The notes below the pieces were generated by a model that was given only the letters and a program-made list of their open reading frames with translations, made no database searches and was not told the DNA's origin. Both the position numbers and the translations under genes were made by a program. DNA of 64,000 nt from Gautieria morchelliformis (lineage: Eukaryota > Basidiomycota > Agaricomycetes > Gomphales > Gomphaceae). The stretch spans positions 372,001 to 436,000 of the forward strand of contig WHVA01000009.1 in assembly GCA_015179125.1 (NCBI GenBank), given 5' to 3'. Below, piece by piece: positions 1-14,776 of this stretch. Numbering within the stretch: position 1 is the stretch's first letter; every line of letters begins with the position of its first letter.

Positions 1-519
1 TGGAGGCATAGAAGAATCTCTGGTCATAGATCGAGGCTTGAGGATAGTGTCATGTGGTTCAATTGACATGGATGTACGGGTCATGACGGAGGTACCGCGA
101 GAGGGTGGGAGCGGGAGGCCGGTGGGATCTACTGCTGAAGAGGGAGGCTCGAGCGACATGGTTCTAGCCGGAGTGATGCCATTGGAAATGTCCCAATGCG
201 GAATCGGTGGCCTCTTTGACACGAAGAGTGACGAAGGGGGGTCGAGGTAGCCCACTTCCTCACCATCCTGGGGGCTCTCGCGCCGTACGCGTTTGGGTCT
301 TGGTGGAGTGCCGGCACGTTCTGCAACGGACACCCGCCTCTTCTGGGGGGTATCATCCGATCCTTGGGGGTGGTCACCCGCCGAGAACCATGTCAGCGGC
401 GCAGTTACGATGTTTTTGAGCGCGCCGAGCAAGGAGCTTGGGCGCTCTACGCCAACGTCGCGAGTACGATGGGCGTTGGAAGGCCTGGCGTACGGGTGAC
501 CTCTGCTTTTGGCAGCCAT
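1..519 (-). CDS. N-terminal part of an unknown nuclear-type protein, cut by the window edge
   Basis: An uninterrupted frame of 173 codons runs from the ATG at 519 to base 1 without a stop, so the gene continues beyond the window. The start was chosen as the first ATG of the frame. Residues about 30-46 (SLLGALKNIVTAPLTWFS) could form an amphipathic helix. They are followed by a basic cluster near residues 75-85 (PPRPKRVRRES) that looks like a nuclear localisation signal, and then by a Ser/Pro/Thr-rich disordered tract. An amphipathic helix plus NLS followed by disordered sequence resembles the N-termini of Nup1/Nup60-type nucleoporins, but this is an analogy only and no diagnostic domain is visible. 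The gene lies head to head with SPT16. I am fairly sure that it is coding and unsure of its function. Confidence 0.6.
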   Translation of the reverse strand, partial: MAAKSRGHPYARPSNAHRTRDVGVERPSSLLGALKNIVTAPLTWFSAGDHPQGSDDTPQKRRVSVAERAGTPPRPKRVRRESPQDGEEVGYLDPPSSLFVSKRPPIPHWDISNGITPARTMSLEPPSSAVDPTGLPLPPSRGTSVMTRTSMSIEPHDTILKPRSMTRDSSMPP

Positions 520-1302
520 TCGGGTCTGCTTTGGTGAGCGGAACGGATCTGGCATCGAGCAGGAGCAGGCGGCGGTGAGGACCACGCGTGGCGGCGCTTG
601 AAAAAATTTGATTCTGATCAGTTGCCACCGTGGCCCGCTCAGTCGCAGGCTGGCAGGCCCATAAGATCTGAACCTTGGGGAGCTTCTGTCTCTAGTCGAC
701 ACCGCTAGCGCCACGAAGGCAGGGTACCGGGTTTCCCAGCTCAGAGCCTGAAATGTTCCACGGCCTCATGATGTGACTGGCGAGTGCTGGCGTTGTTGAA
801 CTCCAGACCTATAATGCATTGGTTTCTCCTGCGGAGTCGTTGTACACCAGGGCGGGTAGCCAGCAGCTGGCGCGTCAACAGCCATGCGATCGCTGCTTTT
901 GTTGGGGCCTGCTGCAAGCCTGGGCGGTGGCTAATATTACGCCGGACAACAAGCCTTGTCCGATATGCAACCCTCGTTGGCTGCAGGCTCGCAGTTAGTG
1001 AATACATGATGTAATTTTTTTCAACCTCGAGCACCCTTATAAAGTGAAATATTTGGATAACCACTATTAATACAGTGAGCTTAATTTCGCCAGTGCTTAT
1101 AACTTGGGCAACATGCCCTTGAATCATAGGCGAAAAAACGGCGCGATAGGCGTTGACTGCCTGTAGGCTGTAATACTTTGTACCGGCGTGACTCAGCGTC
1201 CGTTTGGAGCTGCCATTGAATGTTCAAGCCCAGCTGGCAAAGCCGTGCAGCGAGAGTTTCTCTCCACATCCCTCATATTTGCCACAACACGTCTGAACCG
1301 GT
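520..1302. promoter_or_regulatory. Divergent intergenic region between the edge gene and SPT16
   Basis: This 783-bp stretch separates two start codons that point away from each other, so it probably holds both promoters. A TATA-like TTATAAAG lies near 1038-1045, about 260 bp before the SPT16 start. Short frames in it show no conserved features and I see no gene. Confidence 0.45.
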
Positions 1303-5408
<4,106 letters not shown>

Positions 5409-6676
5409 ATTACTCCATGTATTGGTCCGCGCACTCTTGTGTAACATCTATATCTTCTCTCTTTTAATTATACACTACTGGTTGGACTGGAAATGCCCGA
5501 TGGATATCGATGCAGAGATATGGAAAATATTATAACAAATGAAAAGTAAGAATGTCCGTATGAAAGTTGTGATGAGATCTTATTTTCTTCATCAGCTAGT
5601 TATACACCTAAATGCCTGGGCACTTGCCCCAAATTTTCCTTGTAGGATGTCATCTAGCTACTAGCTAAAGAACAGTGTCTGATGATCAAATTGATCCAAT
5701 GAGCTCACTACGGTACAACCGGCTTCATACTATGTCCTTAAGTGCAAGAAATTGCTGGGGGAAGGTTCTTACCAGCTTATATCAGGTTGCTGTGGGATTG
5801 GTGAAGTAAGGGGCCAGGGCACAAAATGGCGGGGGACATGATGCATTATGCATTAGGCAGTAGAGGATTTGGAGGGGATTTGATGGGGATTTGAGAAATG
5901 GATTTGGAGGACAAATCCATCCAAATCCATTTGGGATGTGTGCGTGATTTGGATTTGGATTTCGGCCTTCGCGTGCCCTAAACTAATGTCCCTCGGGATC
6001 TCCCTCGCCTGCAGAAACCCGGAAACTGAAGTACTCGCTAAAGTGACTCCATGCCTGGTCGAAAGCCATGCCGCCAACCAGTTATGACAGCTGTGCAAGC
6101 CTTTGAATCTGGTCAATTCAGTAAAACTCTAAAAAATACATACTTCGTTTTTTTTTTATTCTTCAGTGTTTCCACTCTTCTATATTTTGATATAATTTTG
6201 AGTTTCTCTTGATCTATGTTATTTGTTGTTTTAAGAGGACACTTAAAGGTATATTAATGCTTTCACATCTTTGTATTTTTTAGTTATACAAAGTGCAGAA
6301 CCACCTTCGGCTGACAGACCGGCGAGAGAGCCCTGCCGTGTACGGCACCAGCATCAAACCCACAGGCTTATTACAGTTAAATCTCGATTTCGGGGCAGGT
6401 GTTCTAAAAAAATCGAAATCTTCCGTCAAATCCTCATCAAATCTAGCCAAATCCTCTACTGTGATCAGCCCTATTGCATTGTGGCACCAAGGGTGGGAGG
6501 TGGAAAGAAGAGAGAGGTGAGCAGGCTTCTCTCACCACCCATAAGCAACCTACTAATACTAGCTTCCGACTGATCAAGGCTCTAAAGACTGATATACTGA
6601 CAGCCTGCCGCTCCAGCAAAAAAATCAAAGCCATATATCGGATGCTGCAACGTGCTCTCACGTGCACACAGTGATA
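5409..6676. other. Intergenic stretch, no gene seen
   Basis: This AT-rich region after the SPT16 stop has only short, uninformative frames. It contains a candidate MITE (5858-6461), described separately. I see no other feature. Confidence 0.5.
5858..6461. repeat. Candidate MITE with inverted ends CAGTAGAGGATTTGG
   Basis: The left end reads CAGTAGAGGATTTGG and the right end, read on the other strand, gives the same 15 bases. Similarity continues inward through GATTTGATG and GGATTTGA, so the inverted ends are roughly 45 bp and imperfect. The interior is AT-rich and has no coding capacity. The left arm also holds a low-complexity run of GGATTTG units. No convincing target duplication flanks it, so the element type (hAT-like ends begin with CAG) is only a guess. 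Confidence 0.5.
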
Positions 6677-7283
6677 TTATACATAATTGTACGTGACTTC
6701 TGATGCAATCTTTACGCCATCAGGCCTACAGGTGGGGATAGGGGCCTCGAGGTTAAGGCTATGTTGTGCTGCGAAAGCCTTGCCTGTCGCAATGATCTCT
6801 GCTGAGCCGACTCCTGGGCTGATGATGCCAGCGTCTGTGAGCACCTTGGCATAACGGGGCGATTCGTCATGAACAACCGCGAGCAAAACTAACTTGAATC
6901 AGTGAGCTCACTTGTATGGCGGTCGTGCACCAGTTGGTACAGGACCACGTGGGATCGCCTTGTACGATCTCGACGCTTTGGAGATGTTTCCTCAAGTCCT
7001 CGTGAGTGACGCTAGGGGATAGCTTTCCCAAGAGAACTAGCGCCACAAGCTTCAGCGATCGAGCTCGTTGTTTAACATCGCCTCTAAACTGCCATTGTAC
7101 CAGGCCTTGCTGATTGGGTACATCCATAACGTGATAGCGGAACGTGTCTCAGTCTGTTCCTGCCGGCCTTTTTGTCATTGATAGTAAGGCGACGTGAAAG
7201 GGTTCAGGGTTTTCGTCGGTTGGCTTGCGAGGGTACATGGCCAAATAGAGCCGCCTCTTGTTGGTATTAGAGCCCGAAAACAT
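6677..7283 (-). pseudogene. Broken member of a fungal family with conserved His and Cys (possible permuted NlpC/P60-like fold)
   Basis: Read on the minus strand from the ATG at 7283, the protein begins MFSGSNTNKRRLYLAMYPR and passes a conserved His in PEPFHVALL. It then hits an in-frame TGA (7149-7151) and resumes in the same frame as DTFRYHVMDV. A Cys-containing motif, WSCTNW, follows near 6930. A frame change near 6890 then joins it to the tail ending at 6677. The overall plan (LYLAxYxR, HxALL, later a CxxW motif) matches a widespread family of uncharacterised fungal proteins. His before Cys is the order of circularly permuted NlpC/P60 and LRAT-like cysteine enzymes, so an enzymatic fold is possible; that is my inference. 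The TGA and the frame change suggest a relic, unless the second break hides an unusual intron. Confidence 0.55.
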
Positions 7284-7884
7284 ACTTGTCGTAAGATGAA
7301 AGGAGTACAGGAAGTCGAGTATTTCGTGGTGTACACGCTAATGCTGCTCTTATATGCCACCCTCACGGGCGTTTAGCTACAATAGACCATTCTACTGATT
7401 ATCGATTATCGATTACAGTAAGTATCGATGACCTTATCAACTTACGGCAAGGCTTCTGAAGTTCTATCGTTCCTATTTATTCTAATTATTATTATTTAAT
7501 AGATTGGCAGGCCTCGGAAATCATGAGTTGAGCGCCTGATATTGTCAATGCACGCGCAATCAGGAAGCGTACATTAATCTGGAATGCACAGTAAAAATTA
7601 ACACACCTTAGGCATTCATGAGACAAGATCCAAGTTCACATAAGTAAGTCGTTTGGTTGTGTTATAGGGAATGTAGCCGCCCCAACGGACAGCGGTGGGA
7701 TTGCTGAATATTTTATATGTTGGCGACTCACTAGAACAGTTGGCCTGCCATGTACAGAAGAAATCCAGAACGATAGTCTTCCCACAAGCTTGATATAGAC
7801 GAACTGCGGCCAGATGCTAACAAGCATGGGCCGAGGAGTAGACGGCGCAGTGAAAAATGATAGTGCAAGAGCTATTTCATAGAT
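7284..7884. other. Intergenic stretch, no gene seen
   Basis: This AT-rich segment between two minus-strand genes includes a small ATCGATT repeat near 7400. It should hold the promoter of the family relic at its left and the 3' region of the kinase at its right. No other feature was seen. Confidence 0.4.
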
Positions 7885-8901
7885 TTAGCCTTGAAAAAAC
7901 CTATTAGCAGTGGTCTGATCCATAATAAACTCGTCCGGATATGTAACCTCCAGTCCGTCCGTCCGAAACATTTCCCAAAAGTCAGGAATATACAGGTTAG
8001 CCATAAATGTCCTTGTATATTCCCAGTACTCTGGATACCAGCCTGCTGACTCCCAGTCCAATATAGCGACGATTTTCTTGTTCTTGACAAGAATATTTCG
8101 CGGGGCGATGTCACCATGGGTAAACGCGGTGGCATAAGTACGGGTTGCGGTCTTATCCAGTATGTCCTTTTCATCGAACTTATCGGAATGATCCTGAACG
8201 TATTTCGTCCCAAGAAAAGTGTGGAAATCCTGGACAGTTGGAAATGGACCGAACGGGTCATATCTTATGAACCGCGTTTGACATGGTCGTCCGTATATAG
8301 CCTCGACGGCACCTGGGTGTGGGGGTTTCAATCGACGCAACTGGGAGAGATAGCCCCGGAGCTGGAGCATGATATCTCGCCGCTCCTCCATCGGCATTCG
8401 TTTCCAAACCACCTCCAACTCCACGCCGGGGATAAACTCCATCACAACATGCATCAACACTTTTCCTTGGTATTCTGGTGCCAAAAACACATCTAGGATC
8501 CGCGGAATAGGAATAGACGTGTTTCGGGAAACGTAGTCCATCGTCAATACCTCAGTTAAGGTCAACTGCGTGTTGCATTTGAGCAGCCTTTTCCGATCTA
8601 TGCGGTACACAAGGCCGTTGATTCGTGGGAATATTTTTCGACCAAGAGCGATTTTGATATGAAGAGCGACTCTCTCCATCCGAGAAGCATGACGGATAGG
8701 GTATCTGAATGGAAGGTTATCTGGTAGCTCCTCCGTAGTTGACGTTCCGTCGGACGATGGGCAGTTTTGTGGCACCTCGACAATCTTTGTTTCGTTCGAC
8801 GCAGAAACTTCATTGGATGACGGTGTTACCACCGCCATCGAAGTTGCAGATTGCGAAGAAGTTTGCGGCTGTGTAGTCCTGGGCTCAACTTCAGAGGACA
8901 T
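7885..8901 (-). CDS. Aminoglycoside phosphotransferase (APH)-like small-molecule kinase family protein
   Basis: A single-exon frame gives 338 aa from the ATG at 8901. The frame is open further upstream, but that part is not kinase-like and 8901 gives the usual family length. The kinase core is complete: a probable ATP-binding Lys near residue 108 (LLKCNTQ), the catalytic loop HGDIAPRNIL at 262-271 (His262, Asp264, Asn269), and the metal-binding Asp282 in ILDWESAGWYPEYW. A Ser/Thr-rich tail of about 55 residues precedes the core. Expanded fungal APH families phosphorylate mostly unknown small molecules, so no substrate can be named. A truncated copy lies about 10 kb to the right in the same orientation, which points to a segmental duplication. 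Confidence 0.85.
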   Translation of the reverse strand: MSSEVEPRTTQPQTSSQSATSMAVVTPSSNEVSASNETKIVEVPQNCPSSDGTSTTEELPDNLPFRYPIRHASRMERVALHIKIALGRKIFPRINGLVYRIDRKRLLKCNTQLTLTEVLTMDYVSRNTSIPIPRILDVFLAPEYQGKVLMHVVMEFIPGVELEVVWKRMPMEERRDIMLQLRGYLSQLRRLKPPHPGAVEAIYGRPCQTRFIRYDPFGPFPTVQDFHTFLGTKYVQDHSDKFDEKDILDKTATRTYATAFTHGDIAPRNILVKNKKIVAILDWESAGWYPEYWEYTRTFMANLYIPDFWEMFRTDGLEVTYPDEFIMDQTTANRFFQG

Positions 8902-9408
8902 AAGCGAGGGAGGCAATAATCGAACAAGCAGCTTAGTCAGCGGCTGACATGCCGATTCAAAACCGACAGATCTACAAACCCTATCACAAGTCAATAAGGG
9001 GAAATCACACAAGTGGGGCCGTGACCGACAGAGCAAATCACACTGAGCGTGTGACTTTCCATAAGGTCCGATTCTATGCTGCCAAGTACTGTAGTGCTGA
9101 CTCCACCTAGTGGAGCGCTCTTCGCGCAGCGGAAGCAAAAATCCAACCGTGGTCAGACACCGCCATTAGCTCTCTTTCACCCTCAAACAGTGTGAGTTGA
9201 GCACTGTACTGCGCTACGGAAGTAGACTGCCCGGCAACCGATGCATCAAAGGTTCAGGCTCAGCGAGGTGAGTTCTAATTTTGTGACATGTGACACGCTG
9301 CGCAACAGTTTGCGACACGCTGCGCACCAGTTTGCGTTGCTGCTCGTCGCTACGCCGCTATCTATCTCACAGAACTGTGGACAGAAACTAATCATATCTC
9401 TGTCACAG
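8902..9408. other. Intergenic region between the kinase and the Crypton gene, with a 22-bp duplication
   Basis: This region holds the kinase promoter and the unresolved 5' end of the Crypton gene. A 22-bp unit starting GACACGCTGCGCA occurs twice in tandem at 9292-9313 and 9314-9335, with one mismatch. An upstream Crypton exon ending at 9267 before a GTGAGT donor is possible, but no in-frame ATG was found for it. Confidence 0.4.
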
Positions 9409-12400
9409 CCTCTCTTGATGAAATCCGGCGTTTGATAGGAAAATCTGACTCTAAAGGAGCCAGCCAGCAGACGCGAACGAAGAGTTACCGAAAGCGTATG
9501 TCTACCTATGTCCCTCTGCATCTAAAGTGTGACATATCAAACTGACAGAAGTTTCAGAGGTTACTACAACAAGTCATGCGGCCGGTGCACGACAGCAGAA
9601 GGCTAGGAGCAACAGGTAAGTCATGCTCATCTCAACCGCTCGCTAGCACTTATATATCCTAATAGCCGTGTTGTGGACCTGAAGTCAGAGTGTAAAAGCA
9701 AGGGGTTGCCCATGGGTGGAAAGAAAGCTGATCTTGTCTTGCGGCTGCGGGAGCATGAAGCGGTGGAGGGGCGCAAAATGCAGTTAAGTTGTTGATCTAG
9801 CGGAGTGGGACGCACACTCACCTGCACTTATACAAGGATCGACATCGTTCGTGAAGAAGGGCATGCGGTCGATGAGGTGGACGATGCTGAGCTCGATTAC
9901 CTCATAGTCAACTCAACCGCGCAGAAAGAGGCCGAGGAGCTTGGTCAAAGCTTTCTCAGCGGTTTGAATAAATTCTCTTCAGTGGAAAATAATTGCCATG
10001 GGCCGGATGACAGTGAGGATGAGGACGATGGTTCTAGTGATGAGGCGGCGACGATGGATTGTGTTACTGCCACTAAAGTGGCCGATACTTTTGCTTGGGT
10101 ACGTATATAATTTGTTGTTTATCTAACTAATTTCTGAAATAAATGGACTCTTTCCCAGGTTGACAAGTATATTCTTGAATGTCGAAGAGATAGTGCGAGG
10201 AAGACCGAAAAAAGTGTGCTCTCCCTGTGGAAGGTAGGAGATTTTATTTATTATGTTTCAGTTTAGCGTTTGACAATTGACGTGTTTATTAATCCAGCGT
10301 TGGTTGGGACATCAGCTGGCTGCTGGTGTATTACCTGACGATATTATCGACGCGCACCATATGATTGAATATCTGAAATATGCTGCAACTCGTAAGATGT
10401 TTGCTCCAAATGGAAAGACGTTGGCGTCGACTCGACGGTTATCGGCGGTATGTACAGTTCCTATTTATCTTTGTATTGTAAGTTTATCAGAAATGCTGTT
10501 GCAGTCCTCATTAAAGAAGATAATGGTGATGCTTGGCCGTGTCCGTCGGCGCCAAGAGGAGAGTAACCCGACAGCAACCCAGAGTCGGCCTGCACATACC
10601 TCACGCACCAAGGATTTTTTTAAATCCATTATGGTTGAAGCCCAGCGCCGGCAAATGGAGTGAGTCCTCTGACTCATTTTCACGCATAAACAATTTAAGT
10701 GTGAACGCCAGGGATGATGATTTCGATGTTGCCAAGAATACGATCCTGGATTATTCCTTGTTTCCCAAACAATTTCAAGAAATTGAGCGTGCTATCTTCT
10801 GTCTTAACCAGAGTAAGTTATCATCTCGTTCACCCTAGCCAACTGCGCGATCAACTCAGTGCAACTTCTAGTGCCGTCAATTATTAAATCACATTTCTCA
10901 TGGAACTGGCAATGCACCACTATAATCCGTGGTGACGAGCTTATTAACCTGCCGCTTTCATGTCTACAACCGCATCAAATTCATATTCCGGACTACTTAA
11001 CGCCTGACGGTCGACGAAGTGGGACAGGGAAGTGGCATTTTGGTGTGCTATCACTGTATTATGAAAGTAAGGTCAAGAAACCAGGAGTAAGTTTTATTTT
11101 CAATATATGGAACAGACTCTTACATATAACGCACTAGAAACAAGAACCCGACTATAATTTTGTGCTACCACATCGTGAACCACTCCGATGTCCGATCTCT
11201 AGCCTGGCGTTAATGCTCCACTACATATTCGATGATCAGTGCCTCCTTGAGAAGCTTCCGGATTGGGACTGGACTCGTCCATCAACATGGCGAAAGGTAT
11301 GCATGACTAAGACTACAGACGCACCAGCATGAGCTGATCGAAAAAACTCAGCATCGGCTCATGTTTGGACGGACGGTTGAGAAGCCTCTCAAGCAAGGTG
11401 GTATGCTCGGCATGTATACAACATTTTTGGTGGAGACCAGTATCAGATCGGATAAGAAGCAGCACCTGGCTTGTCGTAGCATCCCTACGAAGATTGGTGA
11501 GATGGGGTATGCATTGAAAATCGTCTACCTGTGTCCTGTCTCATGCCTCGTTCGGACAGAGTTCCAACTGATGATATAGATGCAATAGGTCATTGGCAGG
11601 GTAACACGAGGCGTGAAGTGTACTCATCTAAGATACCTAAAGCTGTGTGTTCAATCGGCGAGTATCTGCCTATACCTTAGCTGATCCCGAGGGCCCAATA
11701 GGGTGTGACAGCTCTTGCTGGCTTCTATGTCGGTGAGAACTATAACATGCCCTGGGCCGTTGTAGATGTACCAACAGAGTTGCAAACATGCATCTTCCCC
11801 TTTGCTGAAGCGGCACTTGCCAAAGTGAAAGGTGTTGCGGCTCCGAACCAGGGAACGATCAATCTACTAGAGCTACTAATCCAGTTACGTCCCTTTCTGT
11901 GGCGGGTAAGGGGTTCAGTTCAACCGGCTTGGGCCGCAGAGTCCAATAAGCTCATATATCTATTTATAGCAGCATGTTGCCAGCCTTTATGCCGTCTATC
12001 CCTCCTGTCCTGTCTTCACACGCATGCCTTTATTCAACCATAAGACCCACCCTGAGGTAATGGCCTGGTATAACGAGTGGCCCAAACTTCGAGAGGCCAA
12101 GGAGGTTGAGTTACATGATGCGGTGAACCACGCGGCTGCTTTCACAGAGTCCGCCACTCAAAGTGCCTTTATGGCCATCTCAAAAAACCAGTCTGATCTG
12201 TGGGAGCAACTTGAGGAGCACAGTACAATGCTAAGTACTCTCACACGCCGGACAGCTCAGTTTTCACCGTCAAAGAAGCTGTCTATACCAAGCCACAGGC
12301 CATCTACTCTCCCTTTGCTTTCGCAACTGAACATGCACCCACTGTCACCCATTGAGAGCCTTGAACACCCGCCCTCCAGTCTTACTCCTGTTAGTTTAGC

Positions 12401-13435
12401 CTCAAGTTCACACTTGACTCCGTCTTCTTCAACGATGCGGCACGTTCAGCAGCCCTCCGGTCTTACTCCTGCTAGTTTAGCCTCAAGTTCACACCCGACT
12501 CCATCTTTTTTGACGATGCGGCATGCTCAGCCCTCAGGGCAATTGCAAGAAAGGCTGCAACAGATTCTGGACAATACGGTACTGTTCCTCATAATACATA
12601 TGATGCGAACCATTAACTCATACTGCTGCTGGAAAGTTCTCACTCCAACCCTTGTCAAGTGAAAGTGCCAGCGAAAGCCAGCTCTTTCCGCGACATGTAT
12701 CATACGGTAATGTTTCATATATGGTTCTTCCATTGTCACCCGGTCTTTCAGCACCACATACCCCACATGATTACATTATCCCCCCTCCTTCTGCGTTCTC
12801 CAGTGAATCTGTGAGCGGGACTGAAGCTCAGTACCCCAAATTTGGACGGCTCTGCACGTGGCAGGCCATCCTTGAGCTCATACGGGATCCATCATGGACA
12901 TGGGAGTGTTGGGGGCCAGACACTCTTGGTGCGTATCGGACATGCGGAGATGTATGGAGAGCGTGGACAGAGGGGACATTAGTAGAGGGTGTCGGTCAGA
13001 AAGTACCACTACAAATGGTGGAGAGACAGTGGGGTGCAAAGAAAATCATAGGGACGAAGAAGGGTAGCCACCAGCGCTGGCGGCCCACTGGCGACACCAA
13101 TGTAAGTGATATATCTATCCTAATATGGTCAGTCACGGTCATGGATTGATGTATACCTTCTGTCACCTGATCCTCTTGCTGCACTGTCCACTGTACAGGT
13201 GCGTAAAAAATGGCATCAGTTCGTCATCATCGTCAACAGAATACAGCTGGAGATTGAGCAGGGGAAGTCATCCACTGAAGCTATTGCAATGCTGGATGAA
13301 ATGCGCGGTAATGACACACTGCCGAAGTTTTTTGTGACATATCTGCAGGTGAAGAAAGGGAAAAAGATGGCGGACAGCGATGGTACCATAGAAGCAGCTT
13401 CGGTCGAGCAGACACAGTCCGATGTTCCCAGTTAG
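9409..13435 (+). CDS. Crypton-type tyrosine recombinase with SAP and GCR1_C-like domains (transposon gene, 5' end unresolved)
   Basis: Sixteen exons join in frame to about 1050 aa: 9409-9495, 9549-9615, 9666-9782, 9837-10098, 10159-10233, 10298-10447, 10505-10659, 10700-10812, 10872-11086, 11138-11296, 11352-11506, 11560-11644, 11702-11905, 11970-12578, 12637-13101, 13199-13435. Near residue 55 a SAP DNA-binding motif is clear (VVDLKSECKSKGLP, then GGKKADLVLRLREHE). An acidic linker follows, and then an NDC10/Crypton-like recombinase region: IIRGDELINLPLS carries the probable first catalytic Arg, HLACRS the probable His and Arg, and IGHWQGNTRREVYSSKIP the His/Trp and the nucleophile Tyr. A Ser/Pro-rich linker leads to a C-terminal domain (WTWECWGPDTLGAYRTCGD, RKKWHQFVIIVNRI) like GCR1_C. 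Cryptons move as circles by site-specific recombination. His and Arg are one residue further apart than the HxxR usual in this class. The start codon was not found. Every splice keeps phase, so the gene may be active. Confidence 0.8.
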
Positions 13436-13615
13436 TTATGTATTTAGTGTGTTATGAAAATAATTACAGCAGGTTATCAAAGCCTCAGTAGTGCTCCCCC
13501 TCGAGAAGACTAGCACGAAGTATTGTAATTACGAGTTGTTCGACGCAAGTATTGAAACCGGTAGCATGGGCACACCTAAAATGTTCAGAAGTCTGGCAAA
13601 TGGGGGTAAAAGTTG

Positions 13616-13791
13616 TGATTATTTTCGTGATTAGCCCCCGTTGAACCGTGATTCACAGGGGCTCAGACCGTGATTCACGCGGACTTCTGGCTCGAAACTG
13701 TGATTCGTGCGGCCCCAAGGTGTGATTCGCGTCATGAGTTCGGCGGGCGCTTGGTCACGACGCGGGTGTGATTCGAACTCCGAATCACAAC
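13616..13791. repeat. Array of GTGATTC motifs
   Basis: GTGATTC or a close variant occurs about seven times in roughly 175 bp, mostly followed by ACG, GTG or GCG, with one copy inverted (GAATCAC) at the right end. Spacing is irregular, about 25-40 bp. It begins about 180 bp after the Crypton stop, so it might be part of the element's 3' region or an independent repeat. Confidence 0.5.
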
Positions 13792-14288
13792 ACTTGCGAT
13801 GGGACCTGTATGTGTCCTAAACTGTGCTGCTTCTTGGCCCAAGGGCTCAATCCTGAAAGGTGGACTTGGTGTGCCACAAATACATCCCGACTATACAAGC
13901 ACCAGTGAGGGTCCAGAGGCAATGGATAATTGGAATAGTGACGTACACATTGGTCAGGGGCAACTGGTCATGGTTGATGACAAGAGTGGTGGTGAAGAAT
14001 GTGAATTGAGAAGGTGCTTGGCAAATGCATCAAACCACGAACAAGGCAATGTGTTGCTAGGTAATGGGTTGAATGGAGGTGGACTGGGTCATAATAAATG
14101 AGTCATGAGAATTGGGCATGGGTGACTGGTCATGGCTGACAGTGAGAGGGGAGGCGAATAATGCGAATGGATATATTGGGTGAAGGGGTTCGGCAAGTGT
14201 GTTGAGTGACAAACCAAGCAAATACAAATGGTTGGAAGGTAATGAATCTGAACTGTGGTCTTTGGACCAAATTAAACCGATCATGACA

Positions 14289-14558
14289 AGGATGTGATTC
14301 AGTCCTGCATTCAAGCTTATAAGCAGCCTTTAGGAAAACTAATATACTTGTGCGCGTGTGGCCTTGCAAAGTGTTCAGAGGATGTGAATCAGTCCCGCAT
14401 TCAAGCTTAAAGCAGCCTTTAGAAAAGCTAATATACTTATGCAGGTGTGGCCTTTGCAAAGCGTTCAGAGGATGTTCAGTATAGCATTCAAGCCTATAAG
14501 CCGCCTCTAGAAAGCCTGTAACTCAGCCTCTAGAAAATTTCACATGTATGCAGGTGGC
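14289..14558. repeat. Tandem repeat, three copies of a 90-bp unit
   Basis: Units begin with AGGATGT at 14289, 14379 and 14469. The first two are close; the third has diverged. Each contains the core GCATTCAAGC, then AGCAGCCTTTAG and AATATACTT. No coding frame spans them. Confidence 0.8.
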
Positions 14559-14776
14559 ACCTATGTTATAGAACTCTGGAAAACCTAGTACATTTTGAGA
14601 CCCTTGGCTAACTTTCACACAAACCTCGCAGCGAGGTTACACACAACCACCATAGACCGTCTTGTGAGTTGTGGACTCCTCCAGACACACTCAACAGGCC
14701 ATTCTAACCTCCTTTTCAAAGGCGGTGTAGATGACCTGCAGATACAGAGTACTTATATATGATGTTTGACCTGATG

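Noticed and set aside
741..1127. 128-codon minus-strand frame in the SPT16 upstream region
   Set aside because: It overlaps the SPT16 promoter, has no recognisable motif and no supporting splice signals. It is probably a chance frame.
7885..9138. Full 417-codon frame as the kinase gene
   Set aside because: The first 79 codons are Cys/Arg-rich with no kinase similarity. The ATG at 8901 gives a normal family length.
13616..13791. CRISPR-like array
   Set aside because: The GTGATTC words are only seven bases, irregularly spaced and partly inverted, and the genome is eukaryotic.
14057..14459. Minus-strand frames across the 90-bp tandem repeat
   Set aside because: Their length depends on the repeat and they lack conserved features.
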